Below are positions 44,041-44,675 of a stretch of 44,675 nt of DNA, one piece after another. The translations under genes were made by a program, and so were the position numbers. The DNA is taken from contig MNQS01000014.1 of assembly GCA_001915545.1 (NCBI GenBank), forward strand, positions 1 to 44,675, given 5' to 3'. Origin of the DNA: Bacteroides sp. 43_108. GTDB lineage: Bacteria > Bacteroidota > Bacteroidia > Bacteroidales > Bacteroidaceae. Below the pieces are notes generated by a model. That model made no database searches. It had not been told where the DNA came from and saw nothing but the letters and a program-made list of their open reading frames with translations. How positions within the stretch are numbered: the stretch's first letter is position 1; the number at the start of each line of letters is the position of its first letter.

Positions 44041-44283
44041 AGCAGCAACATTAACCAAACCTTCTGTTCTTCCGTCTTAAAAATTACCTCGCGCCTCTTC
44101 TGTTCTTCCCAACAAAAGAGGCCGTAGGCTGTGGCACCACCGCAGGTGCCAGACATTGAAATGACAAACGAATGTCAAGCTTGCTTGAACAGGCGTCCGG
44201 CTTTTCAATGCAACCTTTTGTTCTTTTGTTCTTCTGTCAAAACAAGGCATGCACCCACTAAAACAGCACAATGCCCACGATAC
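44041..44283. repeat. Type B structured element, copy 3 (diverged)
   Basis: H1 is GGCACC (44133-44138) / GGTGCC (44145-44150), different bases from copies 1 and 2 but the same pairing. H2 is CATTGAAATG (44154-44163) / CTTTTCAATG (44201-44210), and the inner stem is TCAAGC (44175-44180) / GCTTGA (44183-44188). The element leads directly into A core 8. Confidence 0.8.
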
Positions 44284-44640
44284 GTCATCCCTGGCCTAGA
44301 CCAGGGACCTCATATCCATAATAGCACAATGCCAGCGAGAGCACTTGCAAACTATCATCATTAGATTCCTGCTCCTGGCCAGGAATGACGAAGTGGAAGC
44401 AACAGTAACAACATTAAGCTATAATTCTTATGTTCTCTATCTCAGAATACATGCACCCACGAAAAACTACACAAGGCCAGCGATACGTCATCCCTGGCAA
44501 GGACCAGGGACCTCATCTTCATGCGCAGTACAGTGCAGACTAGGATAAGTGCGAAACATCATCATTAGATTCCTGCTCCCAGCCAGGAATGACGGTATGG
44601 TAGCAATTGCGGTAACATTAACCTCATGACTTTTGTTCTT
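44284..44640. repeat. Type A tandem repeat array II, reaching the window edge
   Basis: Two A cores at 44284-44389 and 44487-44593, exactly one 203-bp period apart and in the same orientation as array I. The first has a variant middle (CATATCCATAATAGCACAATGCC) like that of the decayed seventh core of array I. The array may continue past the window; the last bases (about 44640-44675) show no further core. Confidence 0.9.
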
Positions 44641-44675
44641 ATGTCTAAAAAGGCCTAGCGAAGCATTTAACTAGC

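Overview
The window looks like a chromosome segment of a Bacteroidales bacterium, most likely from Prevotellaceae. The protein families point there: DUF5683, a DUF349 repeat protein, a Bacteroidetes-type OstA protein with two PpiC chaperones, an OmpA-family porin, and a TPR/HTH membrane regulator. The promoters agree. Many genes are preceded by a perfect TAnnTTTG -7 box, several with TTTG 19-20 bp upstream, which is the Bacteroidetes primary sigma signature, and Shine-Dalgarno sequences are mostly absent. The genus is an inference.

Layout. Positions 1-4.4 kb form a small accessory island. A minus-strand set holds a DUF3244 secreted protein, a UDP-glucuronate decarboxylase-like epimerase and a C39-like/VKOR membrane oxidoreductase. 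A divergent TPR/HTH membrane regulator faces it, and its start appears frameshifted in an A tract. From 4.5 to 10 kb lie lpxB, surE, a DUF349 protein and rsmA. From 10.1 to 14.4 kb, on the plus strand, are a metallophosphoesterase, a flippase-like membrane protein, pepD and a MerR regulator. From 14.6 to 21.5 kb is the minus-strand run parA-parB-DUF5683-lytic transglycosylase-rel, with a SUI1-family factor upstream. tRNA-Pro(UGG) follows at 21.6 kb. The GDP-fucose genes gmd-fcl, trpS and an OmpA porin occupy 22.2-27.2 kb. From 27.5 to 34.2 kb is an envelope and repair operon read ppiC, surA-like, ostA-like, small membrane protein, mutL. Then come guaB, recQ, clpX, clpP and tig up to 43.6 kb.

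The most unusual part is the non-coding DNA around tig. A 1.6-kb array of a ~203-bp tandem repeat (type A) lies between tig and clpP, and a second array starts upstream of tig and runs towards the window edge. Each A unit has two hairpins that also pair with each other. A second element (type B, three copies) replaces the usual spacer between A units, and its copies show paired base changes that keep the hairpins. A third GC-rich hairpin type (C) sits upstream of tig and also 41 kb away, beside the TPR regulator promoter. These look like a modular family of structured, probably mobile or recombining, intergenic repeats.

The remaining genes are ordinary housekeeping functions: lipid A and outer-membrane assembly, chromosome partitioning, stringent response, protein quality control, mismatch repair and nucleotide synthesis. 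All are intact by length and motif. Several N-termini were moved to internal Met codons because a promoter or signal peptide shows that the longest open frame starts too early.
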